From: Lachnospiraceae bacterium
Lineage (GTDB): Bacteria > Bacillota > Clostridia > Lachnospirales > Lachnospiraceae
Assembly (NCBI GenBank): GCA_949383255.1
Contig: CASJPF010000006.1
Location: 1 to 64,000, forward strand
DNA length: 64,000 nt
Direction: 5' to 3'
Positions within the stretch are counted from its first letter, which is position 1. Each line of letters begins with the position of its first letter. The notes below the pieces were generated by a model. It made no database searches and had not been told where the DNA came from. It saw only the letters and a program-made list of their open reading frames with translations. The translations under genes were made by a program, and so were the position numbers. Below, piece after piece: positions 50,360 through 60,320 of the stretch.

Positions 50360-53104
50360 GTGGGCTTGGATAGTAACAGACAATCAAAACAAAACGGTAT
50401 AATCCCATTTTTATATGCGTTCTTTCATGAGATTATCGACCATACATTTTCCGATAGCAGTTTTACTAGGAATTACGCGAAGAGAAATGCAGTGATTCAG
50501 ATTGTGATTGTGACAGTTGCATTTATTTTTCTTGTACGCATCTTTCCAATGGGGGTTGTAAAAAACCATACAATATCACGGCAAGGAGTCTATAAGGGAA
50601 CTGCAAAGACAGGAAGCGCAGAGGAACAATTTACTGCCGCAGACAAAAAACTTCAGACAATTTTTTTTGCAGATACTCATATAGAACACATCACGCTATA
50701 TTTAAATTGCAGAATCGAACAAGGATTTGGTGGTGCCGAGAGTGTTTTATTTCGATTGTATAATGAATCTTTTTCCTGTATTTATGAGGAGGAGGTAGAC
50801 AGCAGAGCAATTGAAAAAAAAGGGTTTTTAACAGCGACACCTAATCTGGATGTGGAGATAGGGAAGTCTTATTATTATGAGATTTTGGTGCAAGAGACAA
50901 GTCATGCCACATATTGGCTGCCTGTGGCAGACAATATGGCGCTGGGACAATCAGAGAACAGTACGCTCTATATTGATGGAATTATCAATGATGAAGTAAG
51001 TCTTGTCGCCGATTTTGATTATGCGAAACCGTTGAGCGCAGTGGGGATTATAGTGCGTCAACTGGCTGTGATATTTGTGGCACTGGCAATTTATTGTTTG
51101 GCGCTTGTGTTGGTATGGTTGTATGATCGTTTTTTGGAGGAGTACACAGACCAAATTTGGAAGTGTGTGCGCATTGGAATTTGTGTTTTAAGTTTACTAG
51201 CCGCTGTTGTGTTAATTTTCTTTGCGGTGGTGTTCAATTGTTTTGGTGGGGAAATATGGGACAGACTCTTTTTTTTGGCGGGCATTTTGGTGGCTGAACT
51301 GTGGCTTGTAGGTTTTTTGATGCGTTCTTCCAAAATTTATTTCCGACAGAAGGACTCCAAACTCGTTGCAGGGAAAAAAATGTGTCTTGTGTGGCACAAT
51401 TATCTTCAGACAGTAAGCTTTGGCTTGTTGTTTTATGCATTATGTCAGTATGCCAACGCAGACAGAAATTATTTTCATGACACCAATACACGATGGATGC
51501 TTATTTTTCTAGCGATTGCATTTTTGATGAACTACCATGAGAGACGATTTGTAAATGCAATCAGTGCAGTATGGTTAACTGCAGGAATTGTGGGTTCCGT
51601 CTTTTATTGCAACATTGTGCGGGCAGATGACAAGGAATTGCTGCTTGCGCGTCTTACTTGTGGAGTTGTCCTGACATGGGGGCTTTTGCTAATTGCCATT
51701 TTACTGGAGTGTTTGTCTGTAAGAAGATCGAATTTGAAAAAAAGAAATTCAGTTCATATTCTCCATAAAATTACGCAAAATAAACAACAGACCCTATTTG
51801 TTGTGTTGTGGGTTCTGTTTGGTGCATTGATGATTTTATACCGATTTGAAAAAATGTGGGTTTTCACAGCAACTTTACCGTTTGTGGCATATTTTTTTAC
51901 GCGCAATACACTGGTAAAATTAAATCGGTTTCTAAATAATTTTTGTAATGGTATTTTTGTTAGTTTTGCGCTGGTGACGTTGTTTTGTCTGATGCACAGA
52001 CCGCATCATTACTGGATGGTATACCGTTATGGCGGTATATTTCATACCGTGGCTTGCACTGGCATGTATCTTGCAGTGGTATTTGGCGCTGCGCTGGCGA
52101 AGTTGTATGGAAAGCTAAAGCTTAGAAAGAGATACGTGTGGTATTGTTGCCCAGAGTACTTTGTAGTAGCATGTGTGATGGGGTTTATCTTGCTTACAAT
52201 GTCTAGGACAGCATTTCTTACTGTGACAGTGACACTGATTGCAGTTGTAGCGTTGAGTGCAGTTGCATACCACAAGAAGATTGGAAGGATTTTGTCAGAG
52301 TTTGGCATTTTGTCAGTAGCTTGTCTTGTCAGTTTTCCTATGGTGTTTACCGCAGTGAGAATGATTCCAGCAGTTGTCAATGAGCCTGTGCGTTATGATA
52401 TTGAATTTCAGGATAAATCTTTTATGATTTATGAAGGAGATCCGATTGATTCGGATAAATATATGACTGTGCGCCGTTTTTTTGACACACTGTTTGGACG
52501 TTTTCAAACACAAATGCAGCGCGTGGCAGTCGATACAGCAATAGAGGATGAAACAAAGGGGCTTGAATTGGAGGAGGCAGGAGAACTTGCCTTTATAGGC
52601 GCTGGACTTGCCGGTCTTGACAGGCGGGCTGTAGATAATAATATAGAAGAGAATGCAACCACAAAAACAGATATTTCTAACGGAAGATTTACGATTTTTC
52701 AGGATTATTGGAAGGCAATAACGCTTCGAGGACATCCTAAAATGGGACCAAAGGACCAAAGTGGTTCAGAGTATGCGCACGCACATAATTCCTATTTGCA
52801 GGTAGCCTATAATTTTGGCGGGATAGCTGGTGTTGTCTTTTTAGTTCTGTGTGTGCTGACACTTTGGAGGGCGATTTGTCTCTATCTAAAATATGGGAAA
52901 GAGTATATAATGTTAATTGTACCATTTGCACTAGTGGTTGTATTTGGATTTGAAAGCTTGACAGAGTGGACTTATCATCCGTGTATTTCGCCGGGGTTTA
53001 GTTTTATATTAATTCAGGTGGTGTTAATGCGGGATTACAAGGATAGTGCGGTGCCACACAGAGAGAAACAACCGCGGAATCAAAGAGCCGGGAGGCAGGA
53101 GTAA
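50360..53104 (+). CDS. Wzy/WaaL-like O-antigen polymerase or ligase, large form
   Basis: The 914-aa protein starts with a soluble N-terminus, one helix near 50-70, an extracellular beta domain to about 220, and then about twelve helices. A large loop precedes the HAHNSYLQVAYNFGGIAGVVF motif near 828, the Wzy_C/WaaL signature with the conserved His. The upstream frame reaches 50303, but that GTG sits in the -10 box; GTG 50360 with AAGGG (50349-50353) is chosen, with TTG 50366 as an alternative. It likely polymerises or attaches polysaccharide outside the membrane. The N-terminal extension is unusual for the family. Confidence 0.82.
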   Translation: MGLDSNRQSKQNGIIPFLYAFFHEIIDHTFSDSSFTRNYAKRNAVIQIVIVTVAFIFLVRIFPMGVVKNHTISRQGVYKGTAKTGSAEEQFTAADKKLQTIFFADTHIEHITLYLNCRIEQGFGGAESVLFRLYNESFSCIYEEEVDSRAIEKKGFLTATPNLDVEIGKSYYYEILVQETSHATYWLPVADNMALGQSENSTLYIDGIINDEVSLVADFDYAKPLSAVGIIVRQLAVIFVALAIYCLALVLVWLYDRFLEEYTDQIWKCVRIGICVLSLLAAVVLIFFAVVFNCFGGEIWDRLFFLAGILVAELWLVGFLMRSSKIYFRQKDSKLVAGKKMCLVWHNYLQTVSFGLLFYALCQYANADRNYFHDTNTRWMLIFLAIAFLMNYHERRFVNAISAVWLTAGIVGSVFYCNIVRADDKELLLARLTCGVVLTWGLLLIAILLECLSVRRSNLKKRNSVHILHKITQNKQQTLFVVLWVLFGALMILYRFEKMWVFTATLPFVAYFFTRNTLVKLNRFLNNFCNGIFVSFALVTLFCLMHRPHHYWMVYRYGGIFHTVACTGMYLAVVFGAALAKLYGKLKLRKRYVWYCCPEYFVVACVMGFILLTMSRTAFLTVTVTLIAVVALSAVAYHKKIGRILSEFGILSVACLVSFPMVFTAVRMIPAVVNEPVRYDIEFQDKSFMIYEGDPIDSDKYMTVRRFFDTLFGRFQTQMQRVAVDTAIEDETKGLELEEAGELAFIGAGLAGLDRRAVDNNIEENATTKTDISNGRFTIFQDYWKAITLRGHPKMGPKDQSGSEYAHAHNSYLQVAYNFGGIAGVVFLVLCVLTLWRAICLYLKYGKEYIMLIVPFALVVVFGFESLTEWTYHPCISPGFSFILIQVVLMRDYKDSAVPHREKQPRNQRAGRQE

Positions 53105-53108
53105 CTTT

Positions 53109-54977
53109 ATGAAATTGTTGAATCAGATAAATGTACAACTTTTGCAGAGAAGGGTTGTGCTTGTGATACTGGATATTATGACGGTATGCATTGCAAGCAT
53201 TGCACCATTGTGGTTTCGCTTTGAATTAAACTATAGGGATATTCCAGAAGTATATTTAAGTTCGGCATGGAATTTTATGATAGCCAATGTTGTGATAACC
53301 CTAATTGTGTTTTATTTTTTTAAATTGTATCATAGCCTGTGGGCGTTTGCGGGTACGGCAGAAGTGCAGAATATTTTAGCAGCCTGTATTCTAAGTGCGA
53401 TTCTTGATTTTATTGGAATAAAGTTGATGCAATATTCAATTCCCAGAAGTTACTATTTTATGTACGCGTTGGTATTGACAGGAATTACCACCTGCACACG
53501 CTTTTCTTACCGGATTATGCGCAGTATGCGTCACAAGGCACAGAACCGGAAAAATGGTACGCGCGTGATGATTATTGGTGCTGGCGATGCTGGAAATACA
53601 GTGATTAAGGAGATTACAAACAGTAGTTACAGCACAATGACAATCAAGTGCATTATTGATGATGACGAGGGAAAATGGGGTAGATTTATACAAGGCATCA
53701 AAATTGTAGGTGGTCGTGATAGAATTGTGGAGTACGCTGCACTATATGGTATTGATGAGATTTTTATTGCAATACCTTCAGCGAACCGCGCAACTATGAA
53801 AGCACTTGTAGAAATCTGTAAGGAAACAAGCTGCAAGTTGCGGACCCTGCCGGGTATCTATCAGCTTGTGAACGGCGAGGTCAATGTCAGCAAGTTAAGA
53901 GATGTGGATGTTGAAGACCTGCTTGGTAGAGATCCAATTAAGGTTGATTTGGATTCTATTTTAAATTATGTCCGGAATCAGACGATTATGGTGACAGGCG
54001 GAGGCGGCTCCATTGGAAGTGAGCTTTGCCGACAGATTGCAGGACATAAGCCTGCGCGATTGATTATTGTTGATATCTACGAGAACAATGCCTACGAGAT
54101 ACAACAGGAATTAAAGCATAAGTATCCCAACCTTGATTTGGTAGTGCTAATCGCTTCTGTGAGAAATACAAATCGAATCAATCATATAATGGAGGAGTAC
54201 CATCCCGATATTATCTATCATGCGGCGGCGCACAAACATGTGCCGCTGATGGAAGTCAGTCCAAATGAGGCGATTAAGAACAATGTATTTGGTACTTGGA
54301 AGACCGCGCAGGCCGCTGTGCAAAATGGCGTCAAGAAATTTGTGCTTATCTCAACAGACAAGGCGGTAAATCCTACGAATATTATGGGGGCGAGCAAGCG
54401 AATTTGTGAGATGGTGATACAGACCTACAATCGTCATTATGACACCGAGTTTGTGGCGGTTCGCTTTGGAAATGTGCTAGGCAGCAATGGAAGTGTAATC
54501 CCACTGTTTAAGAAACAAATTGCGGCGGGTGGTCCGGTTACAGTCACCCATCCAGATATAATTCGTTACTTTATGACAATTCCCGAAGCGGTATCCCTTG
54601 TGCTTCAGGCTGGTGTCTACGCCAAGGGGGGAGAAATCTTTGTGCTGGATATGGGCGAGCCGGTTAAAATACTAGATCTTGCAAAGAATTTAATACGACT
54701 CTCTGGATATAAGGTAGATGAAGACATTAAAATAGAATTTACGGGCTTGAGACCGGGCGAGAAATTGTACGAAGAACTTTTGATGCGTGAGGAAGGTCTT
54801 ATGGATACTGAAAATAAGCTAATTCATGTAGGTCGACCGATTGAATTTGATGAGCCGTTGTTTTATGTACAGCTTAACAACTTAAAGCGCGCAGTAGAAA
54901 GTGAATGTGATGATGTGCGTTCTTTGATACAAGAAATTGTGCCAACTTATTCGCCGAAAAGTGATGATATGTCGTAG
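53109..54977 (+). CDS. Membrane-bound UDP-GlcNAc 4,6-dehydratase (PglF/WbpM/CapD type)
   Basis: The 622-aa protein has four N-terminal transmembrane helices, a Rossmann-like domain near 145-270 (VMIIGAGDAGNTVIKEI) and the catalytic SDR domain from about 290 (VTGGGGSIGSELCRQIAG). STDKAVNPTNIMGASKR near 412 has Met where short enzymes have Tyr, typical of the long WbpM/PglF type. The product is UDP-2-acetamido-2,6-dideoxy-4-keto-D-xylo-hexose. An aminotransferase, a PglC-like and a PglA-like gene follow. AGGAG supports ATG 53109. Confidence 0.94.
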   Translation: MKLLNQINVQLLQRRVVLVILDIMTVCIASIAPLWFRFELNYRDIPEVYLSSAWNFMIANVVITLIVFYFFKLYHSLWAFAGTAEVQNILAACILSAILDFIGIKLMQYSIPRSYYFMYALVLTGITTCTRFSYRIMRSMRHKAQNRKNGTRVMIIGAGDAGNTVIKEITNSSYSTMTIKCIIDDDEGKWGRFIQGIKIVGGRDRIVEYAALYGIDEIFIAIPSANRATMKALVEICKETSCKLRTLPGIYQLVNGEVNVSKLRDVDVEDLLGRDPIKVDLDSILNYVRNQTIMVTGGGGSIGSELCRQIAGHKPARLIIVDIYENNAYEIQQELKHKYPNLDLVVLIASVRNTNRINHIMEEYHPDIIYHAAAHKHVPLMEVSPNEAIKNNVFGTWKTAQAAVQNGVKKFVLISTDKAVNPTNIMGASKRICEMVIQTYNRHYDTEFVAVRFGNVLGSNGSVIPLFKKQIAAGGPVTVTHPDIIRYFMTIPEAVSLVLQAGVYAKGGEIFVLDMGEPVKILDLAKNLIRLSGYKVDEDIKIEFTGLRPGEKLYEELLMREEGLMDTENKLIHVGRPIEFDEPLFYVQLNNLKRAVESECDDVRSLIQEIVPTYSPKSDDMS

Positions 54978-55022
54978 AACATAGAGTAAAATGAGAGATT
55001 TCACCATTTTGATTTGCGTGTC

Positions 55023-55056
55023 TGCAAAAGTGGGCGAATGGGAGTTAGATGAATAT
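55023..55056 (+). repeat. 34-nt direct repeat, copy 2
   Basis: The segment matches 32337-32370 at about 28 of 34 positions. It lies in the gap between the dehydratase and the aminotransferase, 26 nt before the chosen start codon. Confidence 0.5.
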
Positions 55057-55081
55057 AAGGGTACAGAAAAGGAGGGGTATT

Positions 55082-56242
55082 ATGAGTACGATAGCAAATG
55101 ATACAATGAATGACAAAAGGAGAATTTATCTGTCTAGTCCTACTATGCATGGGGACGAACAGCGCTTTGTGGCGGAGGCATTTGATACAAATTGGGTGGC
55201 GCCTTTGGGACCAAATGTCAACAATTTTGAAACAGAGATGGCGGCATATACAAAATGTGGGTATGCTGCGGCATTAAGTTCCGGAACGGCGGCGATTCAT
55301 CTAGGACTTAAACTTCTGGGAGTAGGGCAAGGCGATATTGTGTTTGTGTCGTCTCTTACTTTTTCGGCAAGCTGTAATCCAATTGTATATGAGAAGGCGC
55401 AGCCTGTCTTTATTGATGCAGAACCTGATACTTGGAATATGTCTCCCCGCGCATTGGAGAAAGCATTTGAAAAATATCCTACCCCAAAGGCGGTTGTTGT
55501 CGTACATTTGTACGGAACCCCAGCTAAATTGGATGAAATCCTAAAAATCTGTCAAAGGCATCATGTGCCAGTGCTTGAGGATGCGGCAGAGTCGCTCGGC
55601 TCTACATATGATGGAAAACATACGGGAACTTTTGGGCAAATTGGGATTTATTCTTTTAATGGAAATAAAATTATTACAACTTCCGGCGGGGGTATGCTTG
55701 TTTCCAAGGAGGAGGCGCTTGTGCAGGAGGCGCGGACGCTCTCCACACAGGCAAGAGACCCGGCAAGGCATTACCAACATTCAAAAATTGGTTACAACTA
55801 CCGAATGAGCAATGTCCTTGCAGGAATTGGCAGGGGACAGTTAATGCATCTTGACAGACATGTGCAGTTAAAGAGGGCAATTTATGCCAGATATCAAGAA
55901 GCATTTGCTGATATGGATGAAATTGCAATGAATCCATTAAATCCGCGGGGAGAGGCAAATAACTGGCTGTCCTGTATGACAATAAAAGAAGGCAGTAGCG
56001 TGACACCGAATTTGGTGATGGATGCGCTTGAGACAGAAAATATTGAGTCGCGTCCTATCTGGAAACCAATGCATTTACAGCCTGTATTTTCTGCCTGTGA
56101 CTTTTTTAACCACAATGAGAGCGACACAAGTGTCAGCGAAGATATTTTTGCACGCGGCGTGTGTCTGCCAAGTGACATTAAAAATACAGAAGTGAATATG
56201 GAAAAAATAATTGGCATTGTGAGACAATTATTTGGAAAATAA
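55082..56242 (+). CDS. DegT/DnrJ family UDP-4-keto-sugar aminotransferase (PglE-like)
   Basis: The 386-aa PLP enzyme has IYLSSPTMHGDEQRFVAEAFDTNWVAPLG at 14-42, SSGTAAIHLGLKLLGVGQGD near 67, EDAAESLGSTYDG near 166 and YSFNGNKIITTSGGGML with the PLP Lys at 196. The WVAPLGPNV opening is typical of PglE/LegC-like enzymes that aminate the product of PglF-type dehydratases, giving UDP-4-amino-4,6-dideoxy-GlcNAc. AAGGAGGGG (55069-55077) fixes ATG 55082 over ATG 55049. Confidence 0.9.
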   Translation: MSTIANDTMNDKRRIYLSSPTMHGDEQRFVAEAFDTNWVAPLGPNVNNFETEMAAYTKCGYAAALSSGTAAIHLGLKLLGVGQGDIVFVSSLTFSASCNPIVYEKAQPVFIDAEPDTWNMSPRALEKAFEKYPTPKAVVVVHLYGTPAKLDEILKICQRHHVPVLEDAAESLGSTYDGKHTGTFGQIGIYSFNGNKIITTSGGGMLVSKEEALVQEARTLSTQARDPARHYQHSKIGYNYRMSNVLAGIGRGQLMHLDRHVQLKRAIYARYQEAFADMDEIAMNPLNPRGEANNWLSCMTIKEGSSVTPNLVMDALETENIESRPIWKPMHLQPVFSACDFFNHNESDTSVSEDIFARGVCLPSDIKNTEVNMEKIIGIVRQLFGK

Positions 56243-56256
56243 TAGGAGCTGATAAG

Positions 56257-56907
56257 ATGTATCGAAAATATATGAAACGGCTGTTGGATATTTTGATATC
56301 TCTCACGGCGCTCATTTTGCTTAGCCCTGTGTTGTTAGTAGTCGCAGTGCTTGTCCGCATAAAGCTTGGCGCACCAATTATTTTTCATCAAGACAGACCC
56401 GGATATCACGAGAAAATTTTTCGGCTTTATAAATTTAGAACAATGACAGATGCGCACGATGCGGACGGTGCATTGCTGCCAGATGCGGTCAGACTGACGA
56501 AGTTTGGAAAGATGCTGCGGGCGACTAGCCTTGATGAGCTTCCTGAACTGTGGAATATCTTAAAAGGAGATATGAGTTTGATTGGTCCGCGTCCGCTTCT
56601 TGTAAGCTATTTGCCATATTATACAAAGGAGGAAAGTCTTCGCCATACTGTCAGACCCGGGTTGACAGGGCTTGCACAGGTGCGTGGCAGAAATTTGCTA
56701 GACTGGGATACACGGTTTGCAACAGATGTAGAATACGTAAGAAAACTTACATTTACACTTGATATAAAAATATTTTTTTTGACAATCCGAAAGGTATTTG
56801 TTCATGAGGATATTGTGGTGGATACCAATCAGGCAGAGGGTAATTTTGCTGAAATTAGAAAGGCAAAACAGAAGGCGGAAGCCGAAAAAAGAGAGGTGGA
56901 GACATGA
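56257..56907 (+). CDS. Monotopic phosphoglycosyltransferase (PglC-like sugar transferase)
   Basis: The 216-aa protein has one N-terminal re-entrant membrane helix (MKRLLDILISLTALILLSPV, 5-25) and the compact PglC-type domain: LYKFRTMTDAHDADG near 54-68, TSLDELPELWNILKGDMSLIGPRP near 89-112 and RPGLTGLAQVRGRN near 132. It transfers a sugar-1-phosphate, often a 4-amino-4,6-dideoxy-GlcNAc derivative, to undecaprenyl phosphate. It overlaps the ATP-grasp gene by 4 nt. Confidence 0.93.
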   Translation: MYRKYMKRLLDILISLTALILLSPVLLVVAVLVRIKLGAPIIFHQDRPGYHEKIFRLYKFRTMTDAHDADGALLPDAVRLTKFGKMLRATSLDELPELWNILKGDMSLIGPRPLLVSYLPYYTKEESLRHTVRPGLTGLAQVRGRNLLDWDTRFATDVEYVRKLTFTLDIKIFFLTIRKVFVHEDIVVDTNQAEGNFAEIRKAKQKAEAEKREVET

Positions 56908-57893
56908 ATCTTTTAATCTTAAGCTGTGGGACAAGAAACAAAGTTGTTCAATATTTTAGGGAGGCATTTGGAAAGGAAGGTCGCGTAATCTGTACGGACT
57001 GCAGCCCCTATGCACCTGCATTGTACGAGGCAGATGCCTATTATATTGTACCGCGCATTACGGAGCCAGGATATCTGGGTATTTTATATGACATTTGTAA
57101 AAAGGAATCAATTACAGGGGTGCTTTCGCTTATTGACCCAGAATTGTCATTGATTGCAGCACACAAAAATCAGTTTGCAGAGCTGGGGGTAACTGTAATT
57201 GGTTCAGATTATGCGCTGTGTGAGCGTTCATTGAATAAGTGGGAGCTGTACTGTTGGATGAGAGAGCATGGCTATCCCTGTGTAAAGACATATGCATTAT
57301 GGGAGGATTTTGACAGCGCGCTCAATCAGGGTGAGATTGCCTTTCCTGTGTTTGTCAAGCCGATGAAAGGCAGCGCCAGCATACAGATTGCAAAGGCGCA
57401 GGACCGGGAGACAGCCGCATTTTTATTCTCTCACGGCGAGGAGATGATAATACAGGAGTATATGACAGGACAGGAAATTGGATCAGACGTCTATATTGAT
57501 TTGGTGAGCAAGGAAGTGGTATCTATTTTTACCAAAAAGAAGTTGGTGATGCGCGCCGGTGAGACAGATAAGGCGATATCCTTTTTTGACGCCAATCTAA
57601 ATAGTCAAATCACACAGTTTGTCCGCGAGAATGGTTTTGTGGGTCAGATTGATATTGACTTGTTTGAGCAGGATGGAGTGTATTATTTCTCGGAGGTAAA
57701 TCCTCGGTTTGGAGGAGGTTATCCACATGCATATGCCTGTGGCGTTGACCATATGACATTGATTAAAAATAATCTTCTGGGCATTGCCAATCCAGTTAGG
57801 ACAGCACCTTATCCACAAAATCAGGTGATGATGAAATACTGTGAAATTATGTTATTAGATGCACAGGAGCCAAAGAAGGAAACGCCAATATGA
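56904..57893 (+). CDS. ATP-grasp ligase in a 4-amino-sugar operon
   Basis: The 329-aa protein has an N-terminal PreATP-like domain (LLILSCGTRNKVVQYF at the start) and an ATP-grasp domain with FPVFVKPMKGSASIQIAKA near 149, IIQEYMTGQEIGSDVYID near 187 and FSEVNPRFGGGYPHAYACG near 263, which hold the Mg-ATP ligands. ATP-grasp enzymes make an amide or peptide bond through an acyl phosphate. It lies between PglC-like and PglA-like genes (4-nt overlaps each side), where a PglD N-acetyltransferase would be expected, so it may join an amino acid or other carboxylate to the 4-amino sugar. That role is inference. Confidence 0.82.
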   Translation: MNLLILSCGTRNKVVQYFREAFGKEGRVICTDCSPYAPALYEADAYYIVPRITEPGYLGILYDICKKESITGVLSLIDPELSLIAAHKNQFAELGVTVIGSDYALCERSLNKWELYCWMREHGYPCVKTYALWEDFDSALNQGEIAFPVFVKPMKGSASIQIAKAQDRETAAFLFSHGEEMIIQEYMTGQEIGSDVYIDLVSKEVVSIFTKKKLVMRAGETDKAISFFDANLNSQITQFVRENGFVGQIDIDLFEQDGVYYFSEVNPRFGGGYPHAYACGVDHMTLIKNNLLGIANPVRTAPYPQNQVMMKYCEIMLLDAQEPKKETPI

Positions 57894-58990
57894 ATAAAAT
57901 ATTGATTTTGGCAAATTCTGCAAGCGGACTCTATGATTTTCGGAATGAATTAATTTTAGAATTGTTGAAAGTGTATGAGGTACATATCAGCCTTCCAGAC
58001 AAGGAGAAAGTGCCACAGTTTGCGGAGGAAGGCTGTAGTGTATATCATACAGCAATTGACAGACGCGGTGTCAATCCAGCGCGCGACTTAAAACTTTTAT
58101 GCAGCTATTGGAAATTGATTCGTCACATCAAACCAATGATAGTTCTCACGTACACAATTAAACCTAACATTTATGGAAATATTTGTTGTCGCTTGCAGCG
58201 AGTACCCTATATTGCCAATATTACTGGACTTGGTTCTGCATTTGAAAATGGCGGGGCTATACAAAAGATTGTGACAATACTCTATCGTGTTGCACTAAAG
58301 AACGCGGCGTGTATTTTTTTTCAAAATCAAGGGAATCAAAAGATTTTTGCGCAGTTTCATATTCATGGCAAAAAGAGTAGGTTGGTGTCAGGATCTGGGG
58401 TAAATCTTGACAGACATTGTGTTCAGGAATATCCTTTAGAGGAGGAGCGCATGATATTTTTGTATGTTGGTAGGATTATGCAGGAGAAAGGGATTGATGA
58501 GTTGTTGTATACAGCGGAGGCAATCCATAAGGAATATCCGAAAGTGCTGTTTCAACTGGTGGGCAACTATGAGGAGAATTACAAGGAGAAAATAGCACGC
58601 GCACAGGCAAGCGGTGCCTTGCAACTTGTTGGATATCAAAGGAATATCACCCCATTTTATCAAAAAGCATCCGCGGTTCTAATGCCAAGCTACCACGAAG
58701 GAATGTCAAATGTGATTCTTGAGGCGGCGGCGAGTGGCAGACCTGTCTTAGCGACGGACATTCCGGGGTGTCAGGAAGGCTTTGAAGATGGGGTAACTGG
58801 ATTTGGATTTCCGCCCAAAGATTGGGAAGCACTGTACAATGCTGTTGTTCGGTTTATCAAACTTCCTTATGCGGAGCGTGTGCAGATGGGAAGACGTGCA
58901 AGAGAAAAAATGGAGCGGGAATTTGACCGAAGGAAAGTGGTACAGGCTTATTTAGAAGAAATACAGGGTGCAGGAAAGGAGTATACTTAA
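57890..58990 (+). CDS. GT4 glycosyltransferase, PglA-like
   Basis: The 366-aa protein has a GT-B fold. [19 protein letters not shown] near 85 and [13 protein letters not shown] near 110 are typical of PglA/WfpP-like GT4 enzymes that add the second sugar on an undecaprenyl-diphosphate amino sugar. The donor domain has [17 protein letters not shown] near 187 and the GT4 motif [23 protein letters not shown] near 264. It follows the ATP-grasp gene with a 4-nt overlap. Confidence 0.9.
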   Translation: MNKILILANSASGLYDFRNELILELLKVYEVHISLPDKEKVPQFAEEGCSVYHTAIDRRGVNPARDLKLLCSYWKLIRHIKPMIVLTYTIKPNIYGNICCRLQRVPYIANITGLGSAFENGGAIQKIVTILYRVALKNAACIFFQNQGNQKIFAQFHIHGKKSRLVSGSGVNLDRHCVQEYPLEEERMIFLYVGRIMQEKGIDELLYTAEAIHKEYPKVLFQLVGNYEENYKEKIARAQASGALQLVGYQRNITPFYQKASAVLMPSYHEGMSNVILEAAASGRPVLATDIPGCQEGFEDGVTGFGFPPKDWEALYNAVVRFIKLPYAERVQMGRRAREKMEREFDRRKVVQAYLEEIQGAGKEYT

Positions 58991-58992
58991 AA

Positions 58993-60309
58993 ATGAGTTT
59001 ATATGAAGAGATTGTAAGTGGGAGAGAGAAATTGTCATTGGTTGGGCTTGGCTATGTAGGAATGCCAATTGCCGTCGCATTTGCAAAAAAAATTAAAGTG
59101 GTAGGATTTGATCTCAATGCGGAAAAGATTAATCTCTACAAGTCTGGCGTGGACCCCACAAACGAGGTGGGCGATGCAGTGATTAAAAGTACAACAGTGG
59201 AGTTTACCACAGACCCCCATAGATTAAAAGAAGCAAAGTTCCATATTGTGGCGGTTCCAACCCCTGTTAATGACGATCATACGCCAGATTTGACTCCTGT
59301 CGAGGGAGCAAGCCGTATTCTGGGGCAGAATCTTTCTAAAGGTTCTATTGTTGTGTTTGAGTCCACTGTATATCCGGGGGTTACAGAGGAGGTCTGTGTG
59401 CCAATACTAGAAAAGGAGTCCGGCTTAAAATGCGGTGTGGATTTTAAGATTGGTTATTCGCCGGAGCGCATCAATCCGGGAGATAAAGTGCATCGTCTGG
59501 AAACCATCACGAAGATTGTGTCTGGTATGGATGAGGAAACGCTGGATGAGATTGCACATGTGTATGAACTTGTGGTAGAAGCAGGTGTGTATCGGGCAGA
59601 GTCCATCAAGGTTGCGGAGGCGGCAAAAGTTATTGAGAACAGTCAGCGGGATATTAACATTGCCTTTATGAATGAACTTTCGATTATTTTTAATAAGATG
59701 GGTATAGACACAAAGTCTGTTCTGGCGGCGGCGGGGACAAAGTGGAATTTCTTAAATTTTCAGCCGGGACTTGTAGGAGGTCACTGTATTGGGGTGGACC
59801 CTTATTATTTGACTTACAAGGCTGAACAACTTGGATATCATTCGCAGATTATTCTCTCTGGGCGCCGTATCAATGATGATATGGGAAAATATGTAGCAGA
59901 AAATTTAGTAAAAAATTTAATTCGGGCAGATATTCCTGTAAAGAGTGCAAAGGTAGCAATTCTTGGTTTTACGTTTAAAGAGAATTGCCCAGACACGAGA
60001 AATACCAAGATTATTGATATTTATAATGAGTTGAGGGAATATGGCATCGTAGCGCAGGTGGCAGATGACAATGCAGATGCCGATGAGGCAAAACGGCTTT
60101 ATGGAATCGAATTTACCCCGATGGCAGAGATTTGTGACTGTGATGCAGTGATTCTTGCAGTGGCACATGAGTCGTACAAATCGCTTGATATGACGGCGCT
60201 GAATGCGCTCTATGCCAAGAATGGCAAGGCAAAGGTACTAACGGACTTAAAAGGAATCTTGGATAAAAAGGCGTATATTGACGCAGGATATATATATTGG
60301 AGGCTGTAA
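58993..60309 (+). CDS. tviB: UDP-N-acetylhexosamine 6-dehydrogenase (TviB/WbpO type)
   Basis: The 438-aa UDP-sugar dehydrogenase oxidises UDP-GlcNAc or UDP-GalNAc to the uronic acid. [18 protein letters not shown] near 16 is the NAD loop, [21 protein letters not shown] near 88, [12 protein letters not shown] near 157 and [12 protein letters not shown] near 262, with the catalytic Cys at 265. The wording matches the TviB/WbpO branch. A TviC/WbpP-like epimerase is two genes downstream, so UDP-GalNAcA is the likely product. Confidence 0.93.
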   Translation: MSLYEEIVSGREKLSLVGLGYVGMPIAVAFAKKIKVVGFDLNAEKINLYKSGVDPTNEVGDAVIKSTTVEFTTDPHRLKEAKFHIVAVPTPVNDDHTPDLTPVEGASRILGQNLSKGSIVVFESTVYPGVTEEVCVPILEKESGLKCGVDFKIGYSPERINPGDKVHRLETITKIVSGMDEETLDEIAHVYELVVEAGVYRAESIKVAEAAKVIENSQRDINIAFMNELSIIFNKMGIDTKSVLAAAGTKWNFLNFQPGLVGGHCIGVDPYYLTYKAEQLGYHSQIILSGRRINDDMGKYVAENLVKNLIRADIPVKSAKVAILGFTFKENCPDTRNTKIIDIYNELREYGIVAQVADDNADADEAKRLYGIEFTPMAEICDCDAVILAVAHESYKSLDMTALNALYAKNGKAKVLTDLKGILDKKAYIDAGYIYWRL

Positions 60310-60320
60310 AAAGCAGAGGA

